Below, one piece after another: positions 1 through 15,883 of a DNA stretch of 64,000 nt. Under the pieces are notes generated by a model. The model was not told the DNA's origin. It saw only the letters and a list, made by a program, of their open reading frames with translations, and searched no databases. The position numbers and the translations under genes were made by a program. Source of the DNA: Torymus aiolomorphi (taxonomy: Eukaryota; Arthropoda; Insecta; Hymenoptera; Torymidae); the NCBI GenBank assembly GCA_036365515.1, contig CM070873.1, positions 45,923,511 to 45,987,510 on the forward strand, given 5' to 3'. How positions within the stretch are numbered: the stretch's first letter is position 1; the number at the start of each line of letters is the position of its first letter.

Positions 1-1199
1 TACAGTCACGTAAAATCGGATATCCTTGGCGTGATTCTGCAACACCATCAAAGTGAACCTTGTAACAGCAGATTTCCGACAGCCACCATGAAACAAGCCA
101 TTGACCAGAGCATGAAATCCGAAATGAAGAAAGCTTATTTGAAACGAATCGACAAATATTGCACCTGTGAAAAGCGAAAATGAAAAATTAAATGAAAGAA
201 TCGGAAACAAAGATGAAAGTGGAAAAACCAGAATAAAAAAGCTGTATATACCGTATCTCCATCAACGTGATTCAATAAAGTCGCTCGCATGTGATAAAGA
301 TACTGGATTTACGGCCCAGTAAGAGCCACTAACTGACAATATGAAGGCGTCTGAGCCGGCTCTTACTTCTTCGAGTGTGAGAATAATCCGATGTTATGGT
401 CGGCGTCAACCTGGAAAGGAAAACCAGCGAGAGACGTCGAAACACGTCGCGTGTCTCGGCGACTTCCGTGGCTTTGCACTCGCTGCACGTACAGCTAAAT
501 GAGAGTAAAGACTACAAGTCTGGTCAAACAAATGCTCGAATAACCTGACATTGAATCCAAGCGGTCTCTTGCTTCTGGCTTGCTTGGATTTTGTATATAT
601 ATACTTTCGTTTGTTTAGTCGTACATTTCTTGGAATGCAAACTCGCCAAAACATCTACTTTAAATGCATGCTCTATTGGTTTGTAAGTTTCGCGAGTTCA
701 CAGTATTAAATTATTCGAACAGAAAGTCGGAGAGTTCTGTTATCGCAAATTGTTGACAAATATTTGTGAATTCACTTACAAAAACAATGCTTGGTTTATG
801 AACTAACAACGTCAACTAACGAGTAAAGTTTTTTTTTATATTTTAAATTGTTATTTCACAAAAACTTAAAATATCGTCATTTTCTTTGTAAACAATAATA
901 TAAACAGTAATTTTCGTTTTCTACATAATGGACAGCTTCGGGTTTAGCACTAAAATATATGCACAGTAAATATATATATTCTTCCCATTTCGTTGACCAA
1001 ATATTTATAGCTGGATTTAATCAACTACGCACCGAGTGACCCCGCACCGAAGCTTACCAGGGCATAATGCATAAGGCAAAAACCAAGAAAAAGCGTTGAC
1101 CAAACCACGAGCAATAGCTCACCTTAGACGCACATATATTTTCCCTCGGTGACCGCTATACACTTTTAAACCGACACTATATATCTATGTATAGAAGCC
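1..1199. other. AT-rich DNA; short open frame at the window edge
   Basis: Bases 1-183 are open on the plus strand to a TGA (ending KRIDKYCTCEKRK), but there is no start or splice support. On the minus strand GTGTTGCAG at 43-35 could be an acceptor for an exon running off the window. Neither is convincing. The remainder holds no feature I can name. Confidence 0.3.
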
Positions 1200-1570
1200 A
1201 CGCGCGACGGCCCGGCTTAACGACGCGCAGATAAACACCGCAAGTACAGCTGCAGATGCTCGCAATTAGCGTTCGCCCGGGCCGACAAATCGGATGTTTG
1301 GCTTAATAATTTAGCGAGAGCGCGGGCTCACCTCCACTCTCCCGGCACAGCGAACGATATATAGAGAAACCCGTTTGGGAGCCGGCGATGGAAGAGAGAG
1401 AGCGGCGCAGTCGCGGCTTAGCCTGTGCGCGTCACGAGGGTCGCAGCAAAAGAGGCGGTGATGTGTGTACGCAGGATCGATGAGGATGCTAGAGGGACGA
1501 TTTTTTTGGGTGATTATAGTCGGTATTAGGATATGCAGGGGTTATGGAAGTTTGCGCGGGGTAAGTAATT
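1200..1570. promoter_or_regulatory. CpG-rich block, possible promoter or regulatory island
   Basis: GC- and CpG-rich against AT-rich flanks, with CGATATATAGAG near 1355 and a donor-like GCGGG|GTAAGTAAT near 1560 on the plus strand. These could mark a non-coding first exon, but no transcript evidence is available. Confidence 0.25.
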
Positions 1571-4500
1571 AGGTTAATGGAAAGCTTGGATTATTTTCAC
1601 AGAAAATTTCGTATCAAATGTGACTATTTGCTGCTGTGCGTCATCTTTTTCTGTTCAATTTCGGAGTAATTAAAAGATTTATTTTCTTTCAACGATAAAC
1701 TTATGCAATTATTTGGTTGATAATTCAACTTCAGCTTTTCTGCATTCTTGCTAAAATATGAAGCATAATAAAAAAAAACTCGTATTCAATAATCGTATAC
1801 TTTAAATGTATTAAAAAATTTCAAACCAGAGTTAATAACCACCACGTTTAATAATAGCAAAGTGCGTTGGTATTTAAGCTTATATAATGTTAACTGATCG
1901 TATCCTTGTAAAGCAGAAATTTACAACATCAAATAACAAACTCCTTTAAGGTTACAATATCGTTCAAAAGCTAACAAGAAACCGGTATAAAGAGATAAAG
2001 GGATGAACGGAGGGGCAAAGGAGATTATTTCAAAATAATAAGGTAAAGGTGAGCTAAATATTGCGAGAGAAGCCGTTAGGGAAACCATTTCGCCCCGAGA
2101 CAACAAAAGCGAATATCCTTGACTCCCGTCGGTCTAGCGTCGCCCGTACCATTGTGCTACTATAGATAGAGTGTATTTAATGCTGCAATATTATAAACGA
2201 AGAAAGCTGTTCTAATATTTTCTTATCAGCGCAACTCCTTGACCTGCGGTAATAAACGTACAAACGTCTTGACAAGCTCCCATCTCGTCCCGTTAAGAAG
2301 TTTGCATATTGTTCTCGACGCTGATTTCCACTCTCACGGATTATTTCACACGAGGGAAAGAGATACAGCGCTCTTGAAGCTTCGCGAAGTTGGGTTATTA
2401 AAAAATGGAAAATGTTTTAATGCCGCAAAGACGCGCTGACGTCTTTTCAACAATATAATATTTTTTTTACTTTTATAGAATGAAGAGTTTCTATGTAAAT
2501 AACAGCTTTGACTATTCAAAACAGCGAAGGTTTTCGAAATTAACTTTACAACTTTGTACATGCAGTATGCGTATAACAAATAACTAAATACATAACCTTT
2601 CAACGGGTACATGTCTGGCTAAACTCGGAACATATCCACTTACTGGCAAACCGCTTGCATATTTTCATGGAAACTTTAGCCGAATGCGTTATTCCTGACT
2701 TTCTTCATGCTTCTATCACGTATATTCTTCGAAAAAATTTCATAGTGCACCTTTCTGCGCGCGACATAAAAATTCCGTTTTTATTTATTCAGTTATTTTT
2801 CGACGTCAGCGTCACAAAAGCACACTGCAATAAGCACACGTAATTACGCTTTCATTGCTCGCGGGCGCTTCATCGTTATTCCTACGAATCGTAAAAAAGT
2901 AATTTTACAAATTGCCCTCAGCGAGGTTTACAACATTTTCCCGTGATTGCCTTCTGTAAAAAAAACATAACGGGGAACGAGGGTGGACAATCCTCCCTTT
3001 TTCGGTATATTATAAGCCCGGTTCACGAGCCTACACGAGTGATAAAATTTAACGATCGCAGCCAGCATCTTCCATAGCCGGAGAGAACGATAGAATCATC
3101 CGCACGCGGGCCGCCAGAAAGCTGCTGCCTCATTAGGGTGCCTCGTAAAACTTCGAAAAGCTTATAAATCTGAGCCCTTGAGCCGGTGCGCATCTACTGT
3201 CTGGGACATTAGTTCGAGTCCCGTGTGTTATAACCTCTGCGAGACAAAACTCACTGAGAGAGGGAGAGAGAAAAGCTTCGACCGCGCCGTGCAGTCGCGA
3301 CGCGCAGGCAGCGCAGGAATTAGAATTTATCATTTTGCATTTCACGACTTTAGGGTCGTTACATTCTTTTCGAGATGTTCAGGGTACAGAGATGATGTCG
3401 CGAGAGCTCATAAAGTGCCCTTTTCACGAGTTTTCACGAGATAGTTCGTGCGGCGCGCGCTAGCTTTATTTAAAGCGCGGCAAATGAGCGTATAAATAAA
3501 ACAGTTTAAATGGATTAATCGTCATAAACCATTCTAAATATAGACAGGCTATTACGTTTTTATGTAATGTGACAAACTTTGTCGTTGCGTATATACTTTA
3601 CGGAAGTCCCATTTTAAAAATCTAGCTGAATTCTATGAAATAAGCTACTGTATGTTTAGGTGCAATATTTAAATTATGTATACATTTTTATTTATCCAAT
3701 AAAATAATACTAAATAAAATTTATCTTTGATTACGGTAGTATTAAGGTGAAAGTTGTGCTGCCATTATTTCCATATCAACACAACATGATCATTTGATGA
3801 AAATCTCAAGAAAGTCAGCCGCACGATAGCGATTTTAACGGCAAATATACTTGTTCCATGCATATACACAGGCACATACGTGTGCCATATAGCAAGAATT
3901 AGGGTTACAGTGGCGGCTTGGCAGCGAGGTTTAGATAGTTGGAAACTGCGTAATTTTCACTTTAATGACGCGCCTCCACGCGCGAGAGCGCGCGGTTTTG
4001 GGTGCGCGGATTATATAGCGCGCTCGCGCGACGCATTCCCCGGCCGTTGCTTTGAACTACTTGCGTTTGTCGCCCGATGTAATATACATATCGTCCGAGG
4101 CGCGGAAAAACTGGGTTAGCCGAGAAATAAAAGCGCAAAATTCTGCTCGTCGTCGAGCGCGCGCTCGTGGTTTATACTCGCGATGAGAATTAAATTTGCA
4201 CGATAATTAGGTGATGGAAAACGCAGTGATAAATTTTAAAGGATGACTCGCAGACCTCAGCGTCCCATCGGATTGCAACTTTCGGCGAGTTTCTACGTTT
4301 AATAACCTCGGCGCGGACGAATTAATCCTTATAATGCCAAGAAGCCACAATGGGATTAAAAGGTTTTTCGGAGAATTTACCATGATTTTGTAATATATAT
4401 CTATCTACCATCTTTATTGAGTACATTCTTCTCAACTCCATTTTAATCTTGTCGTTATAATTTAAAAATGTTGAAAGCACAGCACAATTTCATTGTGAAA

Positions 4501-4699
4501 TTGAAAAGCACGTTTCGAAATCACAATCAGCGAGATAAAAATAACTCTCAGCATCGCGCCGTTTCAGAAAAATCGAAACTAAAGCTGTGTGTGCGTGTAC
4601 AATATAGACATTGGAATCCGTTGGATTAAAAAATAATTATCGTCGCTTTTACCGCGCCTTTTGTTTTTTTTCGCCCTCTCATTTCAATTCAAACGAGAT
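1571..4699. other. AT-rich DNA with two CpG-rich patches (about 3000-3470, 3960-4340)
   Basis: No coding exon with paired splice sites was found. The patches contain CG-rich words such as GCGCGAGAGCGCGCGG. A tRNA-B-box-like AGTTCGAGTCCCG sits at 3211 without a matching A-box. Confidence 0.4.
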
Positions 4700-5560
4700 C
4701 GATTTCTCAAAACTGCCTTCTCAAAAGCCCTGCCTGTATAGATGACCCAATCCCTCGACGACGTGCATCGATTAACAAACGGAGAAAAAGACAGACGTAC
4801 CAGTGTGCAAATGCGAAAGAGAGAGGGAGAGAATAGCGGTGTAGGTCAGAAAATGAAAAACCGTCCACTCGGGACTGCGGTGTATATGTGTGTGTGTCTC
4901 CAGATTCTAGCGCTGGAAAAATAACGCCGTTTGCGCTCGAATGAATTCGGGTAGAGAACCTAGAGAGGAAGAGAGAATGCGAGAGGAAGAGAGGGGCGGA
5001 GGAGGAAGAGAGAAGGAGTCGGGAGCAGAGTAGTCGCGGAAAGCGGATGCGAACGAGCCGGATAATAAATCGTAAATTATGGCCCATTGCTCTTCCTGCG
5101 CAAGTATAAGGCAGAGCGGAGCTGCTTGCCAGAAAGTCGCTGCTGCGTGGGTGGTAGCGGCAGAGGAAGTCGCCAACCGCCGCAGCTACTGGCCGAAAAC
5201 GTGAATAGGTGCACACGTAGCGCGTGTCTCGCATATGCACTTCCATATTATGCGGTATATCTGCGCCCGTCTATATGTATAACATGGCCGATACGCACAA
5301 GGACACACGCGCGATACGCGATCCCCGGGGTTTGCCGCGCGGCGACGAATATTTCACGCGGGGGGGGGCACGTGTTTTGGCAAGGGGCGAGACTACGCTG
5401 CGGTTATACGTACGGACGGTTGCGGAAAGTCGGACGATTTCGGGGCGAGATAAGCAGGCTGCCGCGTCGTGATTGTTTAATAAGAGGTGATTGGGAGTAA
5501 TTGAACGGTGCTTTATGCATGAATACGCGAGAGAGAGATAAGAGTGCAGCAACGGGGACG
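4700..5560. other. CpG-rich block, 0.86 kb
   Basis: Purine-rich GAGA tracts (4810-5020) and CG-rich DNA with a GGGGGGGG run near 5360. Open frames on both strands are by-products of the high GC. GAGA tracts and CpG content fit a promoter or enhancer, but this is composition only. Confidence 0.35.
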
Positions 5561-8412
<2,852 letters not shown>

Positions 8413-8416
8413 TTAA

Positions 8417-10422
8417 GGGGGTCTGACACCTTTAAAATGACGAAAAATCAATTCTTTTATTATTACATATTTTACTAAAAAAACACTTGTAGAATATGTC
8501 CCAATTAGTTTTAAAGCATTATCTATTTTTGTTTTAAGAATATACACAAAACACTGATAAAGCTTTTCATTTTTTTTTGTTCAAATTACATTTTCCCCTT
8601 GTATAAATATTTATATAATCATATATTATTTCTACTAATTTTTTTTCATTTCACTGTTCTTAATATATTTAAAATTCTCACTCTACATATCTATATATAC
8701 TTTAAAAGATCCAAAAATAATATTTTAAACATTAATGTAAAGATAAAAAATAAATAATATAATTTATGGACGGTATTTTTGACAAAAATAAAAATTTGAA
8801 TTTAAAACTTATATAGCAGTTAAGTTGGCACCGTAACAACCTGACTTATCAACGACAGCCTCTCACAGGCTCACAGCTCACTCCTTTATTGTAACAGAGC
8901 TGATTTTAACCTATGTAAAAGTCCGCAAGCAATGTAAACATGCACAGCTGTCATTTCATATAAACACTGTGATATCAGCATCAGCACCTTTTTTATACAA
9001 AGTGTTGTTCTTAATTTTCATTGTTTCCAACGGATTTGGGAGTAAACATTTAGTGTATTATAATACGTAAAGGTATTTTAAATCAGTTTTTAAAAGTGTT
9101 TGAATAATACGTGTGACAGTTGAATTAAAGTTTTAGAAATAGCTTTTAGTACTTGAACTTTTATTGGAAACTTTATACTTAAAATAACAGGGATTGATAC
9201 TAAAGAAAAATTAAGTCTATACTGACTATTACAAAAAACATTTAGTGTACAGATATAAATCAACTTTTAAAGGAAGCGAAAGATATGCTATTGTGCAGAA
9301 AAATGTTATGGAACCTTCGCTTCTGCCAGAAAGCTACCTTATTAGCCATTGCCTGAATCTCACTATGATATAATTGATATTTTATTTTCTGAAGTAAAAA
9401 CAATTATGCACTGCAATAAATATGTATCAGTCGTATTCTTTTTATTAAGTAATAATATTATATGTGAAAAAGAATAATGAAGGATAAGTAAACAAGTTCA
9501 CCCTATCAAACATTAAAAGAAGATCAATATAGGAGTGTTGTTGCGATAAATATTTTTTTTAAGCATTTGGCTATGGCGATACTGGCTTCATAACATGCAT
9601 GAAGGATTTTGGATTTCTCAACACATTCTTTATTTACCTCAGTAGATGTATAAGAATCTAATATATGTGATAAAAATTATTAAAAACATATAGATTTAAA
9701 AGCACCAAAGGATCTACATGTTAAACCACTTGACAAACTTGACTGACTGATGTGGATATGACTGTTACGCGTGCTCATAGCTTACAAGTCTGATGGATCG
9801 TATACTGAGGTACCAGAATATTTGTTCTAAATGTAAAATATTTTAAGCTAAAAACAATACTTTTTTGTATTTCAGAGCAGAGATGGAGTTAAGAAATAAA
9901 GAAGAAGAAATAAAGAAGTATTTTAGTAATTTTTAGTAATTTTATCTTTAAAGCTGTTTTCTACATAATGTAAAATTTTGAGCTCTGCCGTCCACTCTAG
10001 ATTCAGGAACTGCATACATTTTAATGGGAGAGGTCCTAAAATGTTGGTATTTTATATGTCTATTGACTGAAGAGTTGTATGTATTCAATTTACTTGATTA
10101 AATAATTTTTGACAGTAAAAAATTATTTAATCAAATAAATTGGATACGTACAACTCTTCAGTCACAATAGTCATATAAAATACCAAAATTTTAGGACCTC
10201 TACCATTAAAATATATGCAGTTCCTGAATCTGGAGTCGACGGCAGAGCAAAAGTTTTAAAATGGCCATATATTTAGTTAAAATCGATCAAAATTTTTTTT
10301 TGGGTCTCATTTTATCACAAATTGAATATATTTTTAGGATAATCCTTTAGATATTTCTAATTATGAAAATTAATTTTTTTCAGGTCATTTTATGAAGAAA
10401 ATTGTAAAGGTGTCTAACCCCC
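8417..10422. mobile_element. TTAA-flanked piggyBac-like nonautonomous element, 2.0 kb
   Basis: The left end GGGGGTCTGACACCTTTAA and right end (inverted) GGGGGTTAGACACCTTTAC are terminal inverted repeats, directly bounded by TTAA at 8413-8416 and 10423-10426. TTAA target sites are the mark of the piggyBac superfamily. The interior is AT-rich and has no long reading frame, so it would need a transposase supplied elsewhere. It contains a smaller palindrome at 9982-10248, annotated separately. Confidence 0.8.
9982..10248. repeat. Palindrome of ~130-bp arms nested in the 2.0-kb TTAA element
   Basis: GCTCTGCCGTCCACTCTAG at the left is mirrored by CTGGAGTCGACGGCAGAGC at the right. The arms include matching TTCAGGAACTGCAT, AGGTCCTAAAAT and CAACTCTTCAGTC segments and close on a loop of about six bases near 10113. 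A long hairpin could form. It may be an internal part of the TTAA element or an independent insertion. Confidence 0.8.
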
Positions 10423-10426
10423 TTAA

Positions 10427-12201
10427 TTTGTTAAGATTTCAATAGAATTTGAAATTAAAATTTTGAGATATCTTATAGTCATTTATTTATATTGTACTTC
10501 TACCGTTTAAATTAAAACGAATGGTAAAGTATAATTGATTCTTAAAAATGCTTTTAAAAATGTAACTGCTGGAAGTATTGGGTAAATAAACGAACAAATG
10601 TATAAGTTTAAATATAAATGTTTATTAATAATAACCACACCTTAGGCTTTACTATAACACACCGTGGGTTATACATATATCACCAGTAACTATTATAGAC
10701 GAAGCGCGGAGAACGAGTGAGACGGAGCGCGATATGACGTGGAGCGTGGTGATAGAAGGGAGAACTGAGAGTGGGGGCTCCTTATAATCTCTCGGTAACA
10801 AAATAGATATTCTGAATAAGTTTTGAATATTCAATAAAATAGAATAATTCATGAGTTCCATAAAAATAATGGAAAGGTAATATTTTAGCAATAAATCATA
10901 GCAACGAGTTTCAAATAAAACTATTTTGCGAAAATTAATTAAAATAAATAAAAATTGAATCTTTTTGAATTATAAAATGTTGTCCCAATTGTCATCATAA
11001 GTATATATATACAACTTGAGACTTGGCATTCTAAATTCATTAGCAACGAAAATACTTTCTAAAGAACATTAAAACAAAAATATTTCATAATAGTCGATAC
11101 GAATACATCAAGTATACATTATCAACAACAATAAAGGAAATGCGTTAAGTACGTGACATATTTTCAGACAATATACAATTCCGCATAGTATTTTTCGTAG
11201 TGGCTACTCACGTAAATAAGAAAAGTCTTTCTTCAGAGTCGGCTAGCAAAGATAAGTATAAATAGGGAAATGGTACTTGAATGGCAAGTCCAGGGAAGAG
11301 TTTCGGAAAAGTTAAAACTGCAAAAGTTTCTTCTTGCCGACGCCTTTGGGTTGCCTCTCCTCATTCCACCTTCTACCTTTTTCTTAATTCATTCACTTAT
11401 TCGTCAGTCCCTGCTGATTAAGGACAAGACCAAAACTAACTAACGCCTCAGTGCGGCCTTTTCGATTCAAATGTCTTTAAATAGACATCAAAGAGTATCT
11501 TTGATTTACGTACGACTAAGCTAGATGCACAAAACTTCCCTTCACTAAAAATATCACTCGTTTTTTTAATCTATTGTATTCGTTTTTTCATCAAGTAGAT
11601 CAGGGGTACCTAATTTTGGTCTTTTTGCTAAAAGCTTTTTATTCACTGGAAGTGTATAATTTATTTTAATAAAGTTCAAAAATAAAACGTGAATAAAATA
11701 AGCTCTTCGGTATAACGTATTTTCGTGAACTCGTTTGCCGATGTCCCCACGAATTCACATATCCCGAGAGGTTTTGTTTACATCGCGTGGGCGATGTTTT
11801 CGAGAGCGACGAGCATGAAAAGGGCAACCTTATTACAACATCGCGTTCGATTCGAATTTGAATCAGGTAGACAATTGATAAGTGACAAAGGAAAGCGACT
11901 TCAAACTCTCTTTACGGTGCAAACGAAGCATCTTCCCAGGTATACTTATGGATGGAGCAGCGAGCGATAACAGCTTTGCGACGCTCACTCTGGTTGTTTA
12001 AAGTTCAGGGTATTGAAACTGCGATGGACGGGGCGACTTAATATAAACGTAGCGGGCTTTAATCAAGCAATAACGCGTGAATGCTCGCTTTATTATTAGT
12101 GCCTTTTTATTGTATTTTTAGCTTGCGTCATTGTACGACTGATGACATTTTCATTAGCCCAACTAAAATCGACGCGATACCTTGTGTATTTCGACTTTTA
12201 A
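10427..12201. other. Intervening DNA with CpG-rich patches near 10690-10790 and 11700-12080
   Basis: The 11725-11970 segment is open on the plus strand for 81 codons, but it resembles no protein I know and has no splice or start support beyond an ATG-less open frame. Confidence 0.35.
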
Positions 12202-12205
12202 TTAA

Positions 12206-13125
12206 GGGGTTATATCTGGTTGGAATTTTTTTTTTTTCCATTTTTTTTTTATTGGCTTAAAGTATGGTAAAACATCCCTAGATTTATGATCAATAATGTC
12301 CAAACATGAAAGAAACTCAGACAAATTTTAAAAATCAATTTTTCCAAAGCAATTCTGAGGTGAAAAATGAAGAAATTTCGTCTATTTCGTTGACGGTGCA
12401 TTTTTGAATCTCGCGGTCATATATATGCTTATAATTTATCGACCGCCGAGAATATACTTCAAAACTATGCTATAGTTAGAAGGACAATTATATGGTGCTG
12501 GGATAGCAGAGTAAAGGTAAAAAAATTATTACGGCCCTCATTGCGATTTCACAAAATTATAAAGTTTTCAAATTTCAAGTGCGTTTATCTCAAAACCAAG
12601 TTTTCAAAATCGGCACGCAGTAAAACTCGATGAGTTTTCATCCGATTGATTTGAAATTTTAACTGTAGCTTCTTCATTAGATTATCTGTTTAAGTACACA
12701 CGATTTCAACGATCGATAAACAATTAAAAAAGTTATAAACAATTTAAGTCGATTTTTTTCGTCGAAAACGCAACTTTTTGTTTGAACAACCGCCATTTTG
12801 CGAAAAAAATTCCTAAAAATATAATCGTGTGTACTTCAACCGCAAAACTCATGTATATATGAAAAAAATTTTTTTATTGTTCCAGATGGTGATCCAGAGG
12901 ACTTTTACTGCGTGCCGCAGAGATACTTTTTCAAATACTGCTTTACATTTATTGACAAATAGCCGCCATTTTGTAAATTTTCACCAATAAAAAAATTTTT
13001 TTATATTCCCAAAAAAGAGTTGCTTAACCGATTCATATATTATTTATTTATGCTAATTTAAAAACGAGCTCAAAAAAAATATGAAAAAAGGCCTTTTTTT
13101 TTGAGCTCCAACCAGATATAACCCC
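12206..13125. mobile_element. TTAA-flanked nonautonomous element, 920 bp
   Basis: The terminal inverted repeats GGGGTTATATCTGGTTGG and CCAACCAGATATAACCCC are bounded by TTAA at 12202-12205 and 13126-13129. The ends differ from those of the 2.0-kb element, so this is a separate piggyBac-like family. The interior is AT-rich with many A or T runs and no coding frame of note. Confidence 0.8.
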
Positions 13126-13314
13126 TTAATAGAATTTATTATTGTTATTTTGTTTCAATTAAAACTGTATTCGTTATTAAGTCACGTTACCTAACCTTTA
13201 TCAGCGGTATCCTCATCCTCTGAATGGCCATCCTTCGCGATTAGCTAGCGCGTGTGAAGTTCTTCATATGATAGAATGAAAAGTCGAGTTTACTTTACCA
13301 ACTCAACCTATGTC

Positions 13315-13356
13315 CACACACACACACACACCCACCCACCCACCCACACACACACA
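13315..13356. repeat. CA/CCCA microsatellite
   Basis: CA dinucleotides flank a block of four CCCA/ACCC units. Confidence 0.95.
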
Positions 13357-13679
13357 TCCAAAATAACTTGTGTTTATAAACAGCAGATAGTTCGTAATTT
13401 TTTATGGAATTTCTTGAGTGCGATGTCATCTCACCGTTGCTGTTGACTGGTTGAAATCACTATGGGTGATGATGTCACAAATGAGGATTCGAACTCCTTT
13501 CCTTTCCTTTATCAACTCCAATGGCTAATTCTTGTATCGTAATTCCTTTGGTTCCTGAGAAAGCGAATCAGTTGGAATTATATGCCAACTGTTTTCACCG
13601 CCCACATAATCGGGCTATGTCTCATGCTGCCGAAAGCCTATTACATCTTTAACTTTGGAGTATAGATGAACTTGAATCA

Positions 13680-14010
13680 CTGCTAGCAGCTCTATAAAAA
13701 AGCGTCGAGGAGCCCGGTATTATCTCGACAATCATTCGTCCCTGCTTTCTGGTGATCATCGACCTCGATGGTCACGCTTATCCTCTGTGCTAGAATCTTC
13801 TATAGGACCCAAGTAAGGATAGAGAAAATAGAGATAGGCCTAAACACTTTTGTCTAAAAGGCTTGAGCCTTTTTGGGGATGAAGATAATCCTTGCCGTCT
13901 AAAGGTATTTTGTAAGTCTTCCACACCAAAGAGTGAAATTGAAAATCCTTGAGACGATACTGAGATGGATGGGTCGAAATTGCGCAGTTGTTAGACCGTT
14001 TGGCTTTGGT
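13680..14010 (-). pseudogene. Decayed non-LTR retrotransposon reverse transcriptase fragment
   Basis: Read on the minus strand with stop codons and at least one frameshift tolerated, the translation contains ARIIFIPKKAQAF, then FRPISIFSILTWVL, then KILAQRI, followed by HQKAGTNDCRDNTGLLDA. These match, in order, the reverse-transcriptase blocks of LINE-type elements (WK.A.IIPIPK, FRPISL, K.LE..I and a following QxGF-like region). In-frame stops interrupt it, so it is dead. The flanking DNA to about 14290 has matching base composition and likely belongs to the same element. Confidence 0.65.
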
Positions 14011-14289
14011 TAAACCATCAAAGATGATCTAGCCCTTAGAATATCCTCTGGTTTGATGGTCCTCATAACGAAGCCCTGAGCTGATCATTGCGCACACTCC
14101 AGCGTGGAGTTTGCTGTCGGCTGAGTGAATACCATCGTCCAGTATGGCCCCACTGTGGCTCGGGTTCTCGGGGGATTGATACTGGTCGATGATATGCGAG
14201 CAGACTATCAGGTGCAGGGAGATGATCTCTCCCGCTGCCCTAACGTGTGCTCGTTCTACTGATAAAAGATGATGGGGACGGACTTAACT

Positions 14290-15883
14290 AAGATTTGTAA
14301 ACAATTTTATTCCTCTCGGAGTCATGTTATACTTGAGGTTTGTATTGCAGCAAAACTTAGCACTGTATATATTTAATTGACAGACTAAATAAAATTTTGT
14401 GCTAAAATTTAAGTAGTCAACTTAGTGCTTAATTAATGTGGACTGAAAAATTGCTACGAAAGTATTGGTCTATTGCAGGTTGTTGCAAGGATACTGTACG
14501 GTTGCCAAACTCTAATACCAATAGTATGGATTTCATAATTTCAAATTTTTAGACAAAAGGTATCGGATAAGTGACCAGTGAGAACTTACAGGCAATTAAA
14601 TAAATGGAGAAGTACTCGATAAAAAAACGGCATGGCGTAACTCGTCGGGGAATCGAACCCCGGATTTTCCATTTTCGCGACGGGTACTCCCTGAGCTGAG
14701 CTACCGATGCCTGTGCGCGTCTTTCTTCAAGTCGTCGTCATATTGCTAGATGCAACCCGATTCGCATCGTCACGTTGTGCATTGTATGCACACTTAAATT
14801 AAGTTGACAATTTGCAATTTTTTTTCACCTGTAACGAAGAAGTAACATAAGAATAATTTAATTTGAGTATTTTGAAAACATGAGTAACTTTATGGGAGTG
14901 CACTATATATATTTCACTAATTACCATTAGGTTATTATACATCTGTAATTTGACAGCCATTCAGTATGGCTCCGTGATCTTAACATTATATATATATATA
15001 TCAGACGTGAACAAATAGTGGATACGATGATAAGGAATAGCTGCAGTTACTTTATGCTTTGACGAAACTATTTATGTCTGGGTTCAGGTAACTTTTTTTC
15101 AGTATGCTTGCAATGATCCTTTCAATTTTTATGAAATTAAAGATTAAATAAAAAAATATTTAGTATTATAACTACATCTATTTCTTATTACATTACTATG
15201 ATTGAAGAAGTAATTAGTTATAGAATACATCCTATTCTTTTCACTGTGCTCTGAAGATACATCATTGTCAATACTTTTTGCTTTTGCGTTTTCTCGCATA
15301 GTCTGAAAGCTTCGGGTAATCTTGTTCTTAAATAACTCATTTCTTCACGTGGCTGTAATAGTTATAATTGATGTTTCTTTTCACGAAACCACGATATGAA
15401 GTTTATTAAAAATAATAATAATAATAACGATAATACAACTTAATTTGTGTTAAATGTTTCTGTTAAAAGGAAAAAATTCTTTAAGTCACAATTGTTTGTT
15501 TAAAAAAATTTGAGCAAACTTTTAACTGCCTGAAGTTTGAAAAAACATATGCAATGAGGCAATTCCAAACTTCTTAGCTTTTTGATATTCGGGACAAGTT
15601 TGTAATTGTATCCATATACATAAGTATTACAAAACTGCAATTAACCAAACCAACATTCGTCAAATTTTCTCTGAAAGATCATTTTTTCACGAGGGTGCAT
15701 CTGCTAGATAAAATAATATTTATAAATTAGACGTCAGTATGTACACAAATTGTTTTGTAAAAGTATACTTGATTGTGTGCAAGTAAAAATGTTATTTTAC
15801 AAAAGCCTTTTTGAAAGAGCAAGAACAACCATATAGACTCAAAAGAGATATATAATTCTGAAAGCGTCATATCAGCACTCCAG
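14290..15883. other. AT-rich DNA; tRNA-like sequence near the left end
   Basis: Apart from the tRNA-like sequence at 14632-14712, I see only short A/T runs and a small AAT repeat near 15413. Confidence 0.4.
14632..14712 (-). other. tRNA-like sequence (pseudo-tRNA or SINE head)
   Basis: On the minus strand, GGTAGCTCAGCTCAGGGAGT resembles a D-arm with A-box and CGGGGTTCGATTCCCCG is a perfect T-arm with B-box. The anticodon arm (CCGT ... ATGG around CGCGAAA) is only four pairs and lacks U33, and the acceptor ends do not pair. It is probably a tRNA-derived SINE head or pseudogene rather than a working tRNA. Confidence 0.5.

Noticed and set aside
1..183. Open frame to a TGA at the window edge (C-terminal coding exon?)
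   Set aside because: About 60 codons, no start or acceptor, no recognisable motif. Possible but unsupported.
3170..3240. tRNA gene suggested by AGTTCGAGTCCCG
   Set aside because: Only a B-box-like word; no A-box, D-arm or acceptor pairing.
4707..5552. Several overlapping 80-180-codon open frames on both strands
   Set aside because: High-GC, stop-poor DNA; frames overlap on opposite strands, no recognisable domain, no paired splice sites.
13470..13570. tRNA-like B-box GAGTTCGAATCCTC on the minus strand
   Set aside because: No foldable tRNA around it; it lies next to the LINE fragment and may be part of its 3' end.
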